Shown: positions 25,601 to 35,132, numbered from the stretch's first letter. The stretch: 53,344 nt of DNA from Verrucomicrobia subdivision 6 bacterium (GCA_947441075.1 CANESK010000003.1:1-53344), one strand, 5' to 3'. Numbers and translations are program-made. Notes: generated from the sequence alone by a model not told the origin.

Positions 25601-26551
25601 ATGCCAATTAGTGTTGTCACGGGGGGGTCGGGATTCCTCGGGTCCCATTTAACGGATCGCCTGCTCAAGGAAGGCCATGAGGTGATTGCGGTGGATAGCC
25701 TCTTGACTGGAAACGAGCGAAACTTGGATCACCTGAGAACCGAAAAGAGGTTTCGTTTTCTTCGGCATGATGTGACCAAGTTTATTGCGGTGGAGGGGCC
25801 AGTGGACTTCGTCTTTCATTTTGCCTCACCCGCCAGCCCGATTGATTATTTAGAACTCCCGATTCAAACTCTTAAGGTGGGTTCTCTTGGTACTCACAAC
25901 GCCCTCGGCCTGGCCAAAGCCAAAGGAGCAACCTTCCTTCTGGCCTCGACCAGCGAATGTTATGGCGATCCTCTGGTACATCCTCAAAAAGAAGAGTATT
26001 GGGGAAATGTTAACCCGATTGGTCCAAGGGGAGTTTACGATGAGGCGAAGCGTTTTGCGGAAGCGATGACGATGGCCTACCATCGCTTTCATAAGGTGAA
26101 CACCAAGATTGTCCGGATCTTTAATACCTATGGGCCACGGATGCGGTTGCGGGACGGGCGGGTGGTTCCTGCCTTTGTGGGGCAGGCCCTGCGGGGGGAG
26201 CCGATGACCGTTTTCGGCGAGGGCAAACAAACTCGTAGCTTCTGTTTTGTCAGCGATCTGATTGATGGAATTTATCGCTTGTCCCAAGCCGACTTTCACG
26301 AACCAGTGAATATCGGAAATCCATTGGAGCTGACCATCATGGAATTCGCTGAGAGAATCCGGCGACTGACGGGAAGTCAAAGCTCTATCGTTAAAAAGCC
26401 TCTCCCCGTGGATGATCCCCAACAACGACAGCCCGATATCACACGCGCGAAAAAGGTTCTTGGTTGGGAACCAAAGATTTTGTTGGAGGATGGGCTGCGT
26501 GAAACGATTCAGTGGTTTCAGGCAAATCTGAATAGTCCAGGACGAGCGTGA
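25601..26551 (+). CDS. UDP-glucuronic acid decarboxylase-like NAD-dependent epimerase/dehydratase
   Basis: A protein of 316 residues: Rossmann N-terminus [18 protein letters not shown], then [35 protein letters not shown] with catalytic Tyr and Lys, and [19 protein letters not shown]. The GDPLVHPQ...[11 protein letters not shown] pattern is that of UDP-xylose synthase (UXS), which oxidises and decarboxylates UDP-glucuronate to UDP-xylose. The family usually reads TSEVYGDP and YDEGKR; the C and A here are small changes. It supplies sugar for surface polysaccharide. It overlaps the S41 protease gene (stop TGA within GTGA). Confidence 0.85.
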   Translation: MPISVVTGGSGFLGSHLTDRLLKEGHEVIAVDSLLTGNERNLDHLRTEKRFRFLRHDVTKFIAVEGPVDFVFHFASPASPIDYLELPIQTLKVGSLGTHNALGLAKAKGATFLLASTSECYGDPLVHPQKEEYWGNVNPIGPRGVYDEAKRFAEAMTMAYHRFHKVNTKIVRIFNTYGPRMRLRDGRVVPAFVGQALRGEPMTVFGEGKQTRSFCFVSDLIDGIYRLSQADFHEPVNIGNPLELTIMEFAERIRRLTGSQSSIVKKPLPVDDPQQRQPDITRAKKVLGWEPKILLEDGLRETIQWFQANLNSPGRA

Positions 26552-27843
26552 TTTCGTTGTATCGATACGGATGGGCGGGCTTATTTTGGGTTACGATCTC
26601 GGCATGGGCGGCACCGGAAGGCACTAAAACCAATTCGGCTACACAACCGGAAGAGGGCCGGTATCGCAGTGCGCTGCTTTTTGCCAATGTAGTGGAGTTG
26701 ATACGAGACGAGTACCTGGACATCGAAAAGACCGATTACGACAAGATGACCTATGCAGCCCTCCGAGGGTTACTTTCGTCGCTGGATCCGCATAGCCAGT
26801 TCCTGGATCCAGAAAATTATAAACTGATTCGGACGGAGACGGAGGGGCAGTTTGGTGGGCTAGGTATTTCTATCGGGTTGCTTGAAAACCAGCTGACAAT
26901 CAATATCCCGATTGAGGGGGGTCCGGCCTACCGTGCGGGTCTTCTGCCTGGGGATCGAATCATTAAAATTGATGGGGCGGGGACGCAGAAGCTCAGCTTA
27001 GGCGAGGCGATTCGGAAGTTAAGGGGCCGGCCTGGAGGGGTGGTAAAGTTAACGATTTACCGACCAGCGGAAACGAAGACGCTGGAAGTTTCGGTTGTTC
27101 GCGAAATGATTCAAGTGCCCACGATTACCGACGTGGGTCTACTTTCTGAAAGTACGACACGTGGCGAAAAAATCGGCTATCTAAGAGTTACTCAATTTGG
27201 GGAAAAGACAGGCTATGAGTTTGATGCCGCCTTGTCGCGGTTGGAAGCCCAAGGGGCGGTCGCCCTAATTCTTGATCTAAGAGATAACCCAGGCGGTTTA
27301 GTCGATGCGGCTGTGGAGATGGTGAGTCGGTTTGTACCCAAGGACACATTAGTGGTGGCAACCGAAGGTCGAAAAGCTACGGCAGAGCGGGTGGAGTACC
27401 TTTCCCGAGCCTGCACCCGAAGAATTAAATTGCCGACGGTAGTTTTAGTAAATGGGAATACCGCGAGTGCAGCAGAAATCGTGGCGGGTGCGCTGCAGGA
27501 CTTGGGGAAAGCGGTGATTGTGGGGGAGAGAACCTTTGGAAAGGGTTCGGTCCAGACGGTGCAGCGTTTGGATCTCAGCGTGACACCCGATGTAGGGGTA
27601 CGTTTGACGACGGCGCACTACACCACCCCTTCAAGAAAAAAGATTCACGGAGTTGGAATTGAACCTGACATTACGGCCCGATTAACTCGTGGTGAGGAGC
27701 AAAGTATTTATCGGCAGAGAAGTCCAGGTTTACAGAAGAGCGGATTGCCGGTGGTCGAGATTCAGGACGAGCCCTTGGATCGGGCGGTGGATCTACTGCG
27801 TGGGTGGAAAGTGGTGGCCCGTCGATCCTATCCCACTCGCTAA
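26548..27843 (+). CDS. C-terminal processing peptidase (S41, CtpA-like)
   Basis: A protein of 431 residues with an N-terminal signal peptide ([15 protein letters not shown]), a helical region with [11 protein letters not shown], a PDZ domain (~110-190, [15 protein letters not shown] and [15 protein letters not shown]) and the S41 catalytic core. The nucleophile is Ser307 in [10 protein letters not shown], the general base is Lys332 in TFGKGSVQT, and [11 protein letters not shown] is present. It degrades or trims periplasmic proteins. GTG 26548 is the start and overlaps the previous gene. It is fully equipped, in contrast to the S41-like protein at 10694. Confidence 0.94.
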   Translation: MISLYRYGWAGLFWVTISAWAAPEGTKTNSATQPEEGRYRSALLFANVVELIRDEYLDIEKTDYDKMTYAALRGLLSSLDPHSQFLDPENYKLIRTETEGQFGGLGISIGLLENQLTINIPIEGGPAYRAGLLPGDRIIKIDGAGTQKLSLGEAIRKLRGRPGGVVKLTIYRPAETKTLEVSVVREMIQVPTITDVGLLSESTTRGEKIGYLRVTQFGEKTGYEFDAALSRLEAQGAVALILDLRDNPGGLVDAAVEMVSRFVPKDTLVVATEGRKATAERVEYLSRACTRRIKLPTVVLVNGNTASAAEIVAGALQDLGKAVIVGERTFGKGSVQTVQRLDLSVTPDVGVRLTTAHYTTPSRKKIHGVGIEPDITARLTRGEEQSIYRQRSPGLQKSGLPVVEIQDEPLDRAVDLLRGWKVVARRSYPTR

Positions 27844-27849
27844 GATGCC

Positions 27850-28875
27850 GTGGAGACGATTTGTGCTTTAGGGATTGAAACTTCCTGCGATGAGACGGCA
27901 GTGGCCGTCGTCGAAGCGGACGCGCATGGCTGTCGTCTGCTAGGGGAATCACTAGCTACTAGGCCGGAGGAGCATGCTCGATTAGGCGGAATTATTCCTG
28001 AGCTTACGGCCCGGCAACATCTGGAGCTCTTGCCTAAGATCACGGCCGAAGTGAGAGGAAAGATTGGGCGTTCAGGCTTTCAAGTGGTAGGGGCAACGGC
28101 TGGACCTGGATTAGCCCCCGCATTATTGGTGGGATTATCTTTTGGTAAGGGTCTGGCTTGGGCGGAAAATTGTCCCTTTCACGCGATCAATCATTTGGAG
28201 GGACATCTTTTCAGTCCCTTTGTTTCCGCAGGATTATGGCCCGAGTATCCTCATTTATCGTTGATTGTCAGCGGGGGTCATACCTTGCTAGTGGATGCGG
28301 CGAGTCCGACGGAGCGGAAGATTTTGGGTACGACGCGTGACGATGCGGCGGGGGAGGCTTTTGATAAGTTGGCACGAATGGTGGGGTTGGGTTATCCAGG
28401 AGGTCCCGCGATGGAGATCGAATCAAGACAGGGAAAGGCAGGTCGCTACCTACTTCCTCGACCGATGAAGGGAAGTGAGGGATGTGACTTTAGTTTCAGC
28501 GGACTTAAAAACGCCGCCCGATTATTGCTGGCTAAAAACCCTGATATGGCTCTGCCTGGTCAAGCAAGGGCGGACTTCTGTGCGGAAGTTCAGGCGGCGA
28601 TTGAGGAGTCGGTGGCGGATCGTTGCGAGCGAGCTTTTGAAAAGACTGATAGAAAACTTTTAACGGTGAGTGGTGGGGTGAGTGCCAATCGCGGTCTGGT
28701 GCGAGCCTTGGAGGTGGTTGCGCAGAAGTCGGGGGTGAAACTGCGCCAAGCTTCGGCAGGATGGAATACAGATAATGCTTCGATGGTTGCGGCAGTGACG
28801 GCACGCCGAGCTTTGGATGGAGTATCGTCCGATTGGGAGCGGGACGTGGATCCGCGTTGGTCGGTTTCCGCGTAA
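27850..28875 (+). CDS. tsaD: tRNA N6-adenosine threonylcarbamoyltransferase
   Basis: A protein of 341 residues. It is the catalytic subunit that transfers the threonylcarbamoyl group to A37 of tRNA. Landmarks are LGIETSCDETAVAVV, GGIIPELTARQHLE with the metal-ligand HLE histidines of the family (later NHLEGHL), SLIVSGGHTLLV, CDFSFSGLKNA and the C-terminal DNASMVAA. The start is GTG 27850 because the only nearby ATG (27845) is out of frame. It is seven bases after ctpA. Its partner tsaB is at 6667-7248. Confidence 0.95.
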   Translation: METICALGIETSCDETAVAVVEADAHGCRLLGESLATRPEEHARLGGIIPELTARQHLELLPKITAEVRGKIGRSGFQVVGATAGPGLAPALLVGLSFGKGLAWAENCPFHAINHLEGHLFSPFVSAGLWPEYPHLSLIVSGGHTLLVDAASPTERKILGTTRDDAAGEAFDKLARMVGLGYPGGPAMEIESRQGKAGRYLLPRPMKGSEGCDFSFSGLKNAARLLLAKNPDMALPGQARADFCAEVQAAIEESVADRCERAFEKTDRKLLTVSGGVSANRGLVRALEVVAQKSGVKLRQASAGWNTDNASMVAAVTARRALDGVSSDWERDVDPRWSVSA

Positions 28876-28900
28876 GGTTGGTGCGAATGGGAGAACGGTT

Positions 28901-29545
28901 TTAGGAGGGAATGAGCCAAGTGGGGAGAGGGGATGGAAGTTCGGGGAGGGAGGCGGGGAGTTGGAGGAGTGGGAGACCAGTAAGTTCTTCGAGAAGGGCA
29001 GGATTGGTCTGGGTGGCCAGGTCGTCTGGGGCTTGATGAAGATTGAGAATAATTCCAAGAAGGGGAAGCTTCGCTTGGCGAATTGAGTCCACAGTCAGGA
29101 GAGTATGGTTAAGAGTCCCTAGGGTGGCTCGCGCTATTAGGAGTACAGGTAGGGCAAGTTCTTGCGCCCATTCGCGTACTCCACTGGATTGATCGAAAGG
29201 AACACGCCACCCGCCAACTCCCTCTACCAGAAATGGACCTGAATAGTTGGAGGATAGTTTTTGCATTCGTTCGCGCAAGATGGCCCAAGGAAATGGGCGA
29301 ACCTCAAGAATGGAGGCGGCGTAAGGGGAGAGCGGAGCTGCGAAATGGATGGGATTTATTTCTATGGGGGAAATGGCGCCATTGGCCGCTTCAGAGAGGC
29401 GAAGGGCATCCTCGCGATCTCCACAAGAAATAGGTTTAAGGGCGAGTGCTGGAACTCCCTGATCTCGGAGTGCTTTTGTTAAAAGAGCTGTAAAAAAAGT
29501 TTTACCCACGCCCGTATCCGTTCCTGTAATGAAGATGCCTTTCAT
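28901..29545 (-). CDS. bioD: Dethiobiotin synthetase
   Basis: A protein of 214 residues: N-terminal P-loop GIFITGTDTGVGKTFFTALL, then ALKPISCGDREDA, VEGVGGWRVPF and LLIARATLGTLNHTLLTV. It closes the ureido ring of biotin from DAPA, CO2 and ATP. ATG 29545 overlaps the bioA stop by ATGA, so translation is coupled; the open frame upstream of it is only a shadow of bioA. It is the last gene of the long minus-strand run and converges with tsaD (25-base gap, no clear terminator). Confidence 0.94.
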   Translation of the reverse strand: MKGIFITGTDTGVGKTFFTALLTKALRDQGVPALALKPISCGDREDALRLSEAANGAISPIEINPIHFAAPLSPYAASILEVRPFPWAILRERMQKLSSNYSGPFLVEGVGGWRVPFDQSSGVREWAQELALPVLLIARATLGTLNHTLLTVDSIRQAKLPLLGIILNLHQAPDDLATQTNPALLEELTGLPLLQLPASLPELPSPLPTWLIPS

Positions 29546-30933
29546 AATGGAATCACTTTGTTTAGAGCAAGAAGAAGTGCATCCACCATCTTTTCTAGTT
29601 CGTTGTCCGTGGTGCAGTATGGAGGCATCAAAACTAAAACGTCGCCAATAGGACGGGTTAGAAGTCCAAATTCGCGAGCGACCTGGCAAACTTTGTGGCC
29701 TGTGCGGTTAGTGGTAGGGAAAGGGGTGCGGGTCGTACGATCAGCGACCAGCTCTATCGCGAGGATTGCCCCCTCTTGGCGAACATCTCCCACATTGGGG
29801 TGTACCCAGAAGCGGGTAGAAAGAGACTGGAGATGCTGAACCAAGGAATCGTGTTGAATCTGGTTTTTGGGTTGATGCAAAAGCTCTAGGTTGGCCAAAG
29901 CGGCGGCACAGCCAAGGGGGTTGGCGGTGTAAGTATGGCCGTGATAGAAGGTGCGTTCGGGGCCTCCTGAGAAGGATTGAAAAATATCTTCTGTGGTGAG
30001 AGTGGCAGCAAGGGGGAGATAGCCACCAGTCAGTCCTTTGGCGACGGCAAGGACGTCAGGCATGACACCTTCAGCATGAGATGCCAATGGGTAGCCTGTC
30101 CGACCGAAGCCAGTAAGGACTTCGTCAAAGAAAACCCTAGCCCCCACTTGACGAGCGGCGGCGGAGGTGCGCTTGGCGTAGCCGTGCGGCTGCATGATCA
30201 TGCCAGCGGCTCCCTGGACGCGTGGTTCCAAAACCCAAGCGGCAAGTGTGTCGCCAGATTGATGAATCTTCTCTTCGGCAAGGGTGGCGCATTCGAACTT
30301 ACATTTTCGGTAGGTACGGGCGTCAGCTTTTTCAGGTTTGGCTTGATTGAACGGGCAACGGTAGCAAGCGGGGGTCATGACTTTGCCTGAAGAGAAGAGA
30401 ACGGGCTGATAGTGATGGTGAAAGGTGTCGCTGTGACCAAGGCTCATTGCGCCGACGGTATCCCCGTGATAAGCCCCATCGGGGGATATAAAATGAGTGC
30501 GTTGGGGTTGGCCGTTCTGGGCGAAGGCCTGGAGGATCATTTTGAGGCCTGCTTCCATTGCGGTAGATCCATCATCGGAGAAGAAGACGCGTTCGAGGGT
30601 AGGAGAGAGTCCTTTTGCATTGGCATAGTGCACCAATTCCTGTGCCAGGCTGATGGCAGGTTCGTGAGTCAGGCCGAGAAAAGAGGAGTGGGCGATCTGG
30701 TCGAGCTGGGTTCGAATTGCCTGATCAATGGTGGGATTTCGATGTCCGTGGAGGTTAGTCCAGATGGAAGAGTTGCCGTCGAGGTAGCGTTTTCCGTCGG
30801 TACCGACTAGCCAGGCGCCATCGCCAGAAGCGATAGCGAGTGGTTCGAAAGAGGGATCCATCCACTGCGCATGAGGAGTAAAGGGATGCCAGAGATGCTT
30901 GCGATCGAGGCGGATACTTTCAGCAGAGTTCAT
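29542..30933 (-). CDS. bioA: Adenosylmethionine-8-amino-7-oxononanoate aminotransferase
   Basis: A class III PLP aminotransferase of 463 residues that uses SAM as amino donor to make DAPA. It starts with the family DRKHLWHPFTPHAQW and has GAYHGDTVGAMS, VFFDEVLTGFGRTG and the PLP lysine in AVAKGLTGGYLPL. It has ATGA overlaps at both ends (with bioF and bioD). Compared with E. coli BioA (429) it is somewhat longer, with an insert near KVMTPACYRCPFNQAKPEKA, which carries Cys residues. Such inserts occur in other phyla's BioA. Confidence 0.94.
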   Translation of the reverse strand: MNSAESIRLDRKHLWHPFTPHAQWMDPSFEPLAIASGDGAWLVGTDGKRYLDGNSSIWTNLHGHRNPTIDQAIRTQLDQIAHSSFLGLTHEPAISLAQELVHYANAKGLSPTLERVFFSDDGSTAMEAGLKMILQAFAQNGQPQRTHFISPDGAYHGDTVGAMSLGHSDTFHHHYQPVLFSSGKVMTPACYRCPFNQAKPEKADARTYRKCKFECATLAEEKIHQSGDTLAAWVLEPRVQGAAGMIMQPHGYAKRTSAAARQVGARVFFDEVLTGFGRTGYPLASHAEGVMPDVLAVAKGLTGGYLPLAATLTTEDIFQSFSGGPERTFYHGHTYTANPLGCAAALANLELLHQPKNQIQHDSLVQHLQSLSTRFWVHPNVGDVRQEGAILAIELVADRTTRTPFPTTNRTGHKVCQVAREFGLLTRPIGDVLVLMPPYCTTDNELEKMVDALLLALNKVIPL

Positions 30934-32078
30934 GAAAAGGAAGGAATTGGCAAAGTAGAGAGGGCGGAGGCGAGGGTCTGGATATCATTTTGGGTGTGGC
31001 GGGAAGAGAAACTAAGGCGAAGGCGCGCCGAACCCTCGGGCACGGTGGGAGATCGAATGGCGGGGACGTCGATACCTAGATTGCGGAGGGAAGCCGAAGC
31101 AGAGAGGGCAGCGGAGTTTGCACGGCAAGCGATGAGATGGATTGGACCAGAGAGAGGAGAAGGATAAGCGGCGGTGAATTGGGCGATGTTTTGCTGGAGC
31201 GTTTGGCGAAGGGTGTCGCCTTCAGTTGAGCGGACAATTTCGAGGCTGGTCAGTGCGGCAGAAGCGGATGCGGGAGAAAGAGCTGTTCCGAAAAGGAAGG
31301 TACGCGATTCATTGAGGAGATGATTAATGATGAAATCGGAAGCTGCGACGAAGCCACCGGAGGATCCGAGTGTCTTGCCGAGTGTTCCCATCTGGATGTC
31401 GATTTGGTGGGTGCAGTTGAGCTGGGCGGCGAGGCCAGCGCCTGCGGGTCCACAGATCCCGTTGGCGTGAGCTTCGTCGAGGAGAAGCCAAGCCCCGGCT
31501 TGATTTTTAAGTTGAATGATTTCGAGAAGGGGCGCCCAGTCGCCATCCATAGAGTGGAGGGATTCCACGACGAGAAGAACTTTTCCTGATGGGTGGAGTT
31601 GGGTGGTGGAGGTTAAAACCTTCTGGAGTTCTTTGGTGTCTTGCCGATGGAAAACTCGGATACGGGCGCCAGAAAGTTTGGCCCCATCGAAGAGGCAGGA
31701 GTGGGCGTTTCGTTCGAGAACAACCGTATCTTGAGGACCGAGGAGTGCGGGGATTACGCCCAAGGGGGTGAGGTAGCCTGCAGAAAAAATGAGGGCTTGC
31801 TCGGTTGATTTCCATGAAGCGAGAGATTTCTCGAGTTGGCGATGGATGGGTGATGAACCTGCGAGAAGACGGGCAGCCCGGGCACTGGTTCCGAAGTTTT
31901 GGACGGCTTTGGTTACGGATTCGAGGACAGAGGGGTGGCGAGAAAGACCGAGGTAATCGTTATCGGAGAAGGAGATTGAGGGGGGCTGTGAGGGAAGGGA
32001 ACGTTGGGAATGATTTTGGGTTCGGCGCTGGTTTTGGTGGACAATATCGTCTTGGAACGATGGTGAGGTCGAGTGCAT
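30930..32078 (-). CDS. bioF: 8-amino-7-oxononanoate synthase
   Basis: A PLP enzyme of 382 residues of the alpha-oxoamine synthase family; it condenses pimeloyl-ACP/CoA and alanine. Landmarks are SFSDNDYLGLSRHP, GTSARAARLLAGSSPIHRQL, LLLDEAHANGICGPAGAG and the PLP lysine in MGTLGKTLGSSGG. ATG 32078 is preferred; a TTG at 32123 would add 15 residues and lie four bases from the amidohydrolase stop. The N-terminus before SISF is Gln/Ser/Pro-rich and lacks the usual family sequence, perhaps drifted by the strand bias. No bioB, bioC or bioH is in the window. Confidence 0.92.
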   Translation of the reverse strand: MHSTSPSFQDDIVHQNQRRTQNHSQRSLPSQPPSISFSDNDYLGLSRHPSVLESVTKAVQNFGTSARAARLLAGSSPIHRQLEKSLASWKSTEQALIFSAGYLTPLGVIPALLGPQDTVVLERNAHSCLFDGAKLSGARIRVFHRQDTKELQKVLTSTTQLHPSGKVLLVVESLHSMDGDWAPLLEIIQLKNQAGAWLLLDEAHANGICGPAGAGLAAQLNCTHQIDIQMGTLGKTLGSSGGFVAASDFIINHLLNESRTFLFGTALSPASASAALTSLEIVRSTEGDTLRQTLQQNIAQFTAAYPSPLSGPIHLIACRANSAALSASASLRNLGIDVPAIRSPTVPEGSARLRLSFSSRHTQNDIQTLASALSTLPIPSFS

Positions 32079-32126
32079 CTGGCTTTCAGCGTGGCGAAGA
32101 GAGGGGGGTAGGGACGAGGTCAAAAC

Positions 32127-33347
32127 TTAGATGGGGTCGTGCTGGGTGATGCGTCCCGCGACGCAACTTACTTGGGCTGGGTCGTGAGACTGAAGGATCC
32201 ATGAAACTGGATCGTGGTTGGCAGGAATTTCCCAACCGATCCAGTCGGCCCAGCGTCCGACTTGGAGAGTGCCGAGTTTATCCTCGAGTTGGAGGGCACG
32301 CGCGGGGGTGGTGGTTAGGCTGGCCCAGGCCTCTTCAGAAGTAAGGGAAGGTAAGGTTTCTTGGAAAAGGCGAATTTCTTGGCGCAGATCAAGTTTTAGA
32401 TTGAGAGAGGAGGCGGGGCTATCGGTGCCTAGGCAGATTGGGATTTTGTGTGCACGGAGAAGATCGGCTTGGAATGAGTTCCGTTTAAACCATCGGTGGG
32501 AAGATGGGCAGTGGACTACGGTGGCATGGGTTTCATGAAGGTAAGGGAGATCGGATTCGGGCAGTTCATTAAGATGAGCGAGGATGGGTTTTAGGGGGAG
32601 GGCTTGATGACGGTGGCACCAGTCCAGGGAGGAACGGTTCCCCGAAAAATCATCTCGTTTGAGGTCAGCTGGTAAAAGATTCTGGAGAGGGCTTTTCTTT
32701 CCGCAGAGAAGTTGGGTTTCATCGGTTGATTCGGCTAAATGAGTGGTGAAAGGCAGGTGGTGGAGATCGGTAAGCCGTCGTAGTTCTTGAAAAAGAGATG
32801 GGGAAGCGGTGTAAGGAGCGTGGGGAGAGAGGGCGAGGTGCCAAGCGCTGGTGGGATGGCGTGCGAGCCATGCGGTAACGCGGTCGAGAAGTTCTGCTGG
32901 GTGCGCGGGAGTGTGAAGATCCATAAACTCCAAGGCCCACCAGACTCGGGTGGCGGTGGAGGTGAGGCCAGACAAAGTGGAAACATCAGAAGTAATAGAA
33001 AGTAAGGAGGTGGTTCCTGAAAGAAGAGCGTTTTGAGAGGATTGGGTGATGGAGCGGCGACGGACTTCTGGGGTAAGACCAGGGAGGAGGGGAATGATTT
33101 GGCGAAGCCAATCGGTGAAGGTGTTGGTGGGGGAGAGGGTATTGGCCAAAGAAGAGAGCTCGAGGTGGGCGTGAAGATTGATGAAGCCAGGCGTAAGGGT
33201 CAGGCCTGGAAGGCGGAGAACTTCCTCTCCTGGCTGGGGGGAGAGGGAGGAACCAACTTCAGAAATCGTGTCGCCGTTAATGCGGAGGCAACCAGGGCGG
33301 TGAATTGTTCCGAGAGATTCGAGGACGGCGTCCGCCAAGATTAACAT
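32127..33347 (-). CDS. Amidohydrolase of the SsnA/TRZ/ATZ (cytosine deaminase-like) family
   Basis: A protein of 406 residues from ATG 33347. Metal-binding sites are HxH in PGFINLHAHLELSSL, H in LALSPHAPYTA, H in TTHLAEST and D in CLGTDSPASS. A small beta-sandwich is built from both ends (N-terminal LADAVLESLGTIHR, C-terminal LGTLQVGRWADWIGW). The family deaminates purines, pterins, SAH, aminofutalosine or s-triazines; the exact substrate cannot be read here. NAHTHLELS-type loops occur in aminofutalosine deaminases, which is one option. It sits between def and bioF in one run. A longer upstream frame is only a shadow of def. Confidence 0.85.
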   Translation of the reverse strand: MLILADAVLESLGTIHRPGCLRINGDTISEVGSSLSPQPGEEVLRLPGLTLTPGFINLHAHLELSSLANTLSPTNTFTDWLRQIIPLLPGLTPEVRRRSITQSSQNALLSGTTSLLSITSDVSTLSGLTSTATRVWWALEFMDLHTPAHPAELLDRVTAWLARHPTSAWHLALSPHAPYTASPSLFQELRRLTDLHHLPFTTHLAESTDETQLLCGKKSPLQNLLPADLKRDDFSGNRSSLDWCHRHQALPLKPILAHLNELPESDLPYLHETHATVVHCPSSHRWFKRNSFQADLLRAHKIPICLGTDSPASSLNLKLDLRQEIRLFQETLPSLTSEEAWASLTTTPARALQLEDKLGTLQVGRWADWIGWEIPANHDPVSWILQSHDPAQVSCVAGRITQHDPI

Positions 33348-33351
33348 TCGG

Positions 33352-33939
33352 TTAGCGGGCTCCTTTAGGCATTGGGTGGTTTTGTAGAATCTCAGCAAGG
33401 GCAGGGGCGATGGAACGACGAATCTCGGCAGACATGCGATCGATGAAAAGGATGCCGAGGAGGTGATCGACCTCATGTTGGAGGGCGCGAGCGAGGAGCC
33501 CGCCCGCAGTGAGGGTGTTGGATTTGCCTTGGAGATCGAGGTAGTCCATTTGAATACGAAGGCTACGTCGTACGTCGCCACTGACGCCCGGGAAGCTAAG
33601 GCAACCTTCATCGGCGTCCTCGCGTCTGCGGGTGAGGGTAAGAACGGGATTACAGAAAAAGAGAGGCATATGGAGGCGCCAATCGACGGCTTTGCCCGCG
33701 AGTTCCATGGTGGAGGGACGTTTGGCGACTTTACGTAGGTCGACGACTGCCATTTGGAGGGAGACGCCGATTTGAGGGGCAGCGAGTCCGATGCCTTCGG
33801 ATTCATGCATGGTGGCCTCGAGGCAATTGGCGAGTTGGTTTAGCTTTTCGTTGGGGGGCCGAACGAGGAGAGCCGGTTGGCGCAAGACGGGGTCACCGTA
33901 AATGCGGACGGGTAGAATTGGATTGGAGGATGGTTTCAG
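33352..33939 (-). CDS. def: Peptide deformylase, likely CTG start
   Basis: A metal enzyme that removes the formyl group from nascent proteins. Its three motifs are present: GIGLAAPQIG, EGCLSFPG and QHEVDH. The conserved family N-terminus (ILPVRIYGDPVLRQPA) is encoded upstream of the first standard start (TTG 33885), yet no ATG, GTG or TTG lies in frame there. CTG at 33939 overlaps the exbD stop as CTGA and would give 195 residues (MKPSSNPILP), a normal length. ATT (33921) is another candidate. It is followed by the amidohydrolase after four bases. Confidence 0.9.
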   Translation of the reverse strand: MKPSSNPILPVRIYGDPVLRQPALLVRPPNEKLNQLANCLEATMHESEGIGLAAPQIGVSLQMAVVDLRKVAKRPSTMELAGKAVDWRLHMPLFFCNPVLTLTRRREDADEGCLSFPGVSGDVRRSLRIQMDYLDLQGKSNTLTAGGLLARALQHEVDHLLGILFIDRMSAEIRRSIAPALAEILQNHPMPKGAR

Positions 33940-34418
33940 GGGGCGGCAGTGGCGCCAGCGATCTTGGAGGTACGAACGGAGATCGGGACACCTGCGTCCT
34001 CACACGCGTCGAAGAACTTAAAGAAGATGGAGATAGGGGTCGTCTCATCAAAGTTAAGAATCAGGTTTTTGATTCCCTTTTCTTTGAGGAGTTTGGCGAG
34101 GTCGGCGCGGAAAGTAGCGGATTTTGGATCGACGTTGAGAGTTTGGTCGCCAAGGAAGAGAGGGAATTTGTCCGCTTCAAAAAGTTTAGCGTACTCAGCC
34201 GCCTTGGCCGATTTCATGGTTAACTCGGGCGGGGCTTTTTTGGAGTCTTCGACTTTTTCGGTGCCTTTTTCGGATTTCGGTGGGGTGACGTCGACCGAAG
34301 CGGTTTTCTTTTTAAAACTGGTGGTGACGATGAAAAAGATGAGAAGCATGCATAGGATGTCGATCAACGGGATGACGTTGATTTCGACGCGGCGTCGGCG
34401 GGTTGGGTTGAACTTCAT
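33936..34418 (-). CDS. exbD: ExbD/TolR family protein
   Basis: A protein of 160 residues: a short cytoplasmic basic tail (TRRRRVEINVIP), one membrane helix with the proton-path Asp20 in PLIDILCMLLIFFIV, a Lys/Glu-rich linker and a periplasmic alpha/beta domain ending in SVRTSKI. It pairs with the ExbB-like gene 21 bases upstream to use proton motive force, here apparently for the TonB-like protein encoded before it. The Cys in the helix (ILCM) is unusual but does not touch the key Asp. Confidence 0.9.
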   Translation of the reverse strand: MKFNPTRRRRVEINVIPLIDILCMLLIFFIVTTSFKKKTASVDVTPPKSEKGTEKVEDSKKAPPELTMKSAKAAEYAKLFEADKFPLFLGDQTLNVDPKSATFRADLAKLLKEKGIKNLILNFDETTPISIFFKFFDACEDAGVPISVRTSKIAGATAAP

Positions 34419-34439
34419 CGCGGGCGAACCCGGATCTCG

Positions 34440-35084
34440 TTAGGCGGAGACTTCTTCGGTGTAGAGTTTCTTCAAGAGGAGCATGGAAAACTCCTCAAGT
34501 TCTACGGAAAGGACGTCGATCTTTTTACTGAAGAAGGTGAAGGGGAAGAGCATGACGATGGCGGTGCCGATGCCGAGAACAGTGGTGTGTAGGGCTTCGG
34601 CGATGCCAGTGGCGATTTTTTCGGGGTCGGCATTAGTCGAGCCGACAGCGGCAAAGATGGTGATAAGACCTGTAACGGTTCCGACGAGACCGAGGAGAGG
34701 GGAGGCGCCGACGAAGATTTCTAAGTAGACGATACCGCGTTCGAGGCGAGCAACTTCAGTGCGGGCAAGAGTTTGTAGGACCTCGACGTTTTCGGCACGG
34801 GGAAGGGAGGCGTGTTCCAGAGAGCTGTTGACGAGTCGGGCGAGGGCGGAGTCGTTACGGACACAGAGGCGGACAAGGGTTTCGGTGTTACCACCTGGTT
34901 TGAGGGCGCGAATGGCGTCAATGACTTCTCGTGGCGTGACGCGTTCCCGGCGGAGGCGAAGAAAGATAAGGACAGAGAGGAAGACTCCTACGATTAAGGA
35001 AGCAACTAAGGGGAAGATGATTAGGATCAGGACAAAGGGAGAGATTCCGAGAGCAGTTAAATGGCCGATGACGGGTAGATTCAT
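34440..35084 (-). CDS. exbB: MotA/TolQ/ExbB proton channel family protein
   Basis: A protein of 214 residues from ATG 35084 (a TTG nine bases upstream is possible). There are three membrane helices: ~15-40, then a cytoplasmic loop with RVTPREVIDAIRALKPG, a second helix VGASPLLGLVGTVTGLITIF and a third ALHTTVLGIGTAIVMLFPF. The conserved GLVGTV and Thr residues line the proton path. Together with ExbD and the TonB-like protein it forms an energy-transducing complex of the inner membrane. Confidence 0.93.
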   Translation of the reverse strand: MNLPVIGHLTALGISPFVLILIIFPLVASLIVGVFLSVLIFLRLRRERVTPREVIDAIRALKPGGNTETLVRLCVRNDSALARLVNSSLEHASLPRAENVEVLQTLARTEVARLERGIVYLEIFVGASPLLGLVGTVTGLITIFAAVGSTNADPEKIATGIAEALHTTVLGIGTAIVMLFPFTFFSKKIDVLSVELEEFSMLLLKKLYTEEVSA

Positions 35085-35132
35085 AAAAATCAAACGTAGG
35101 TAGGAATATGAAAAAGGCGAGCCCTGATCTTT

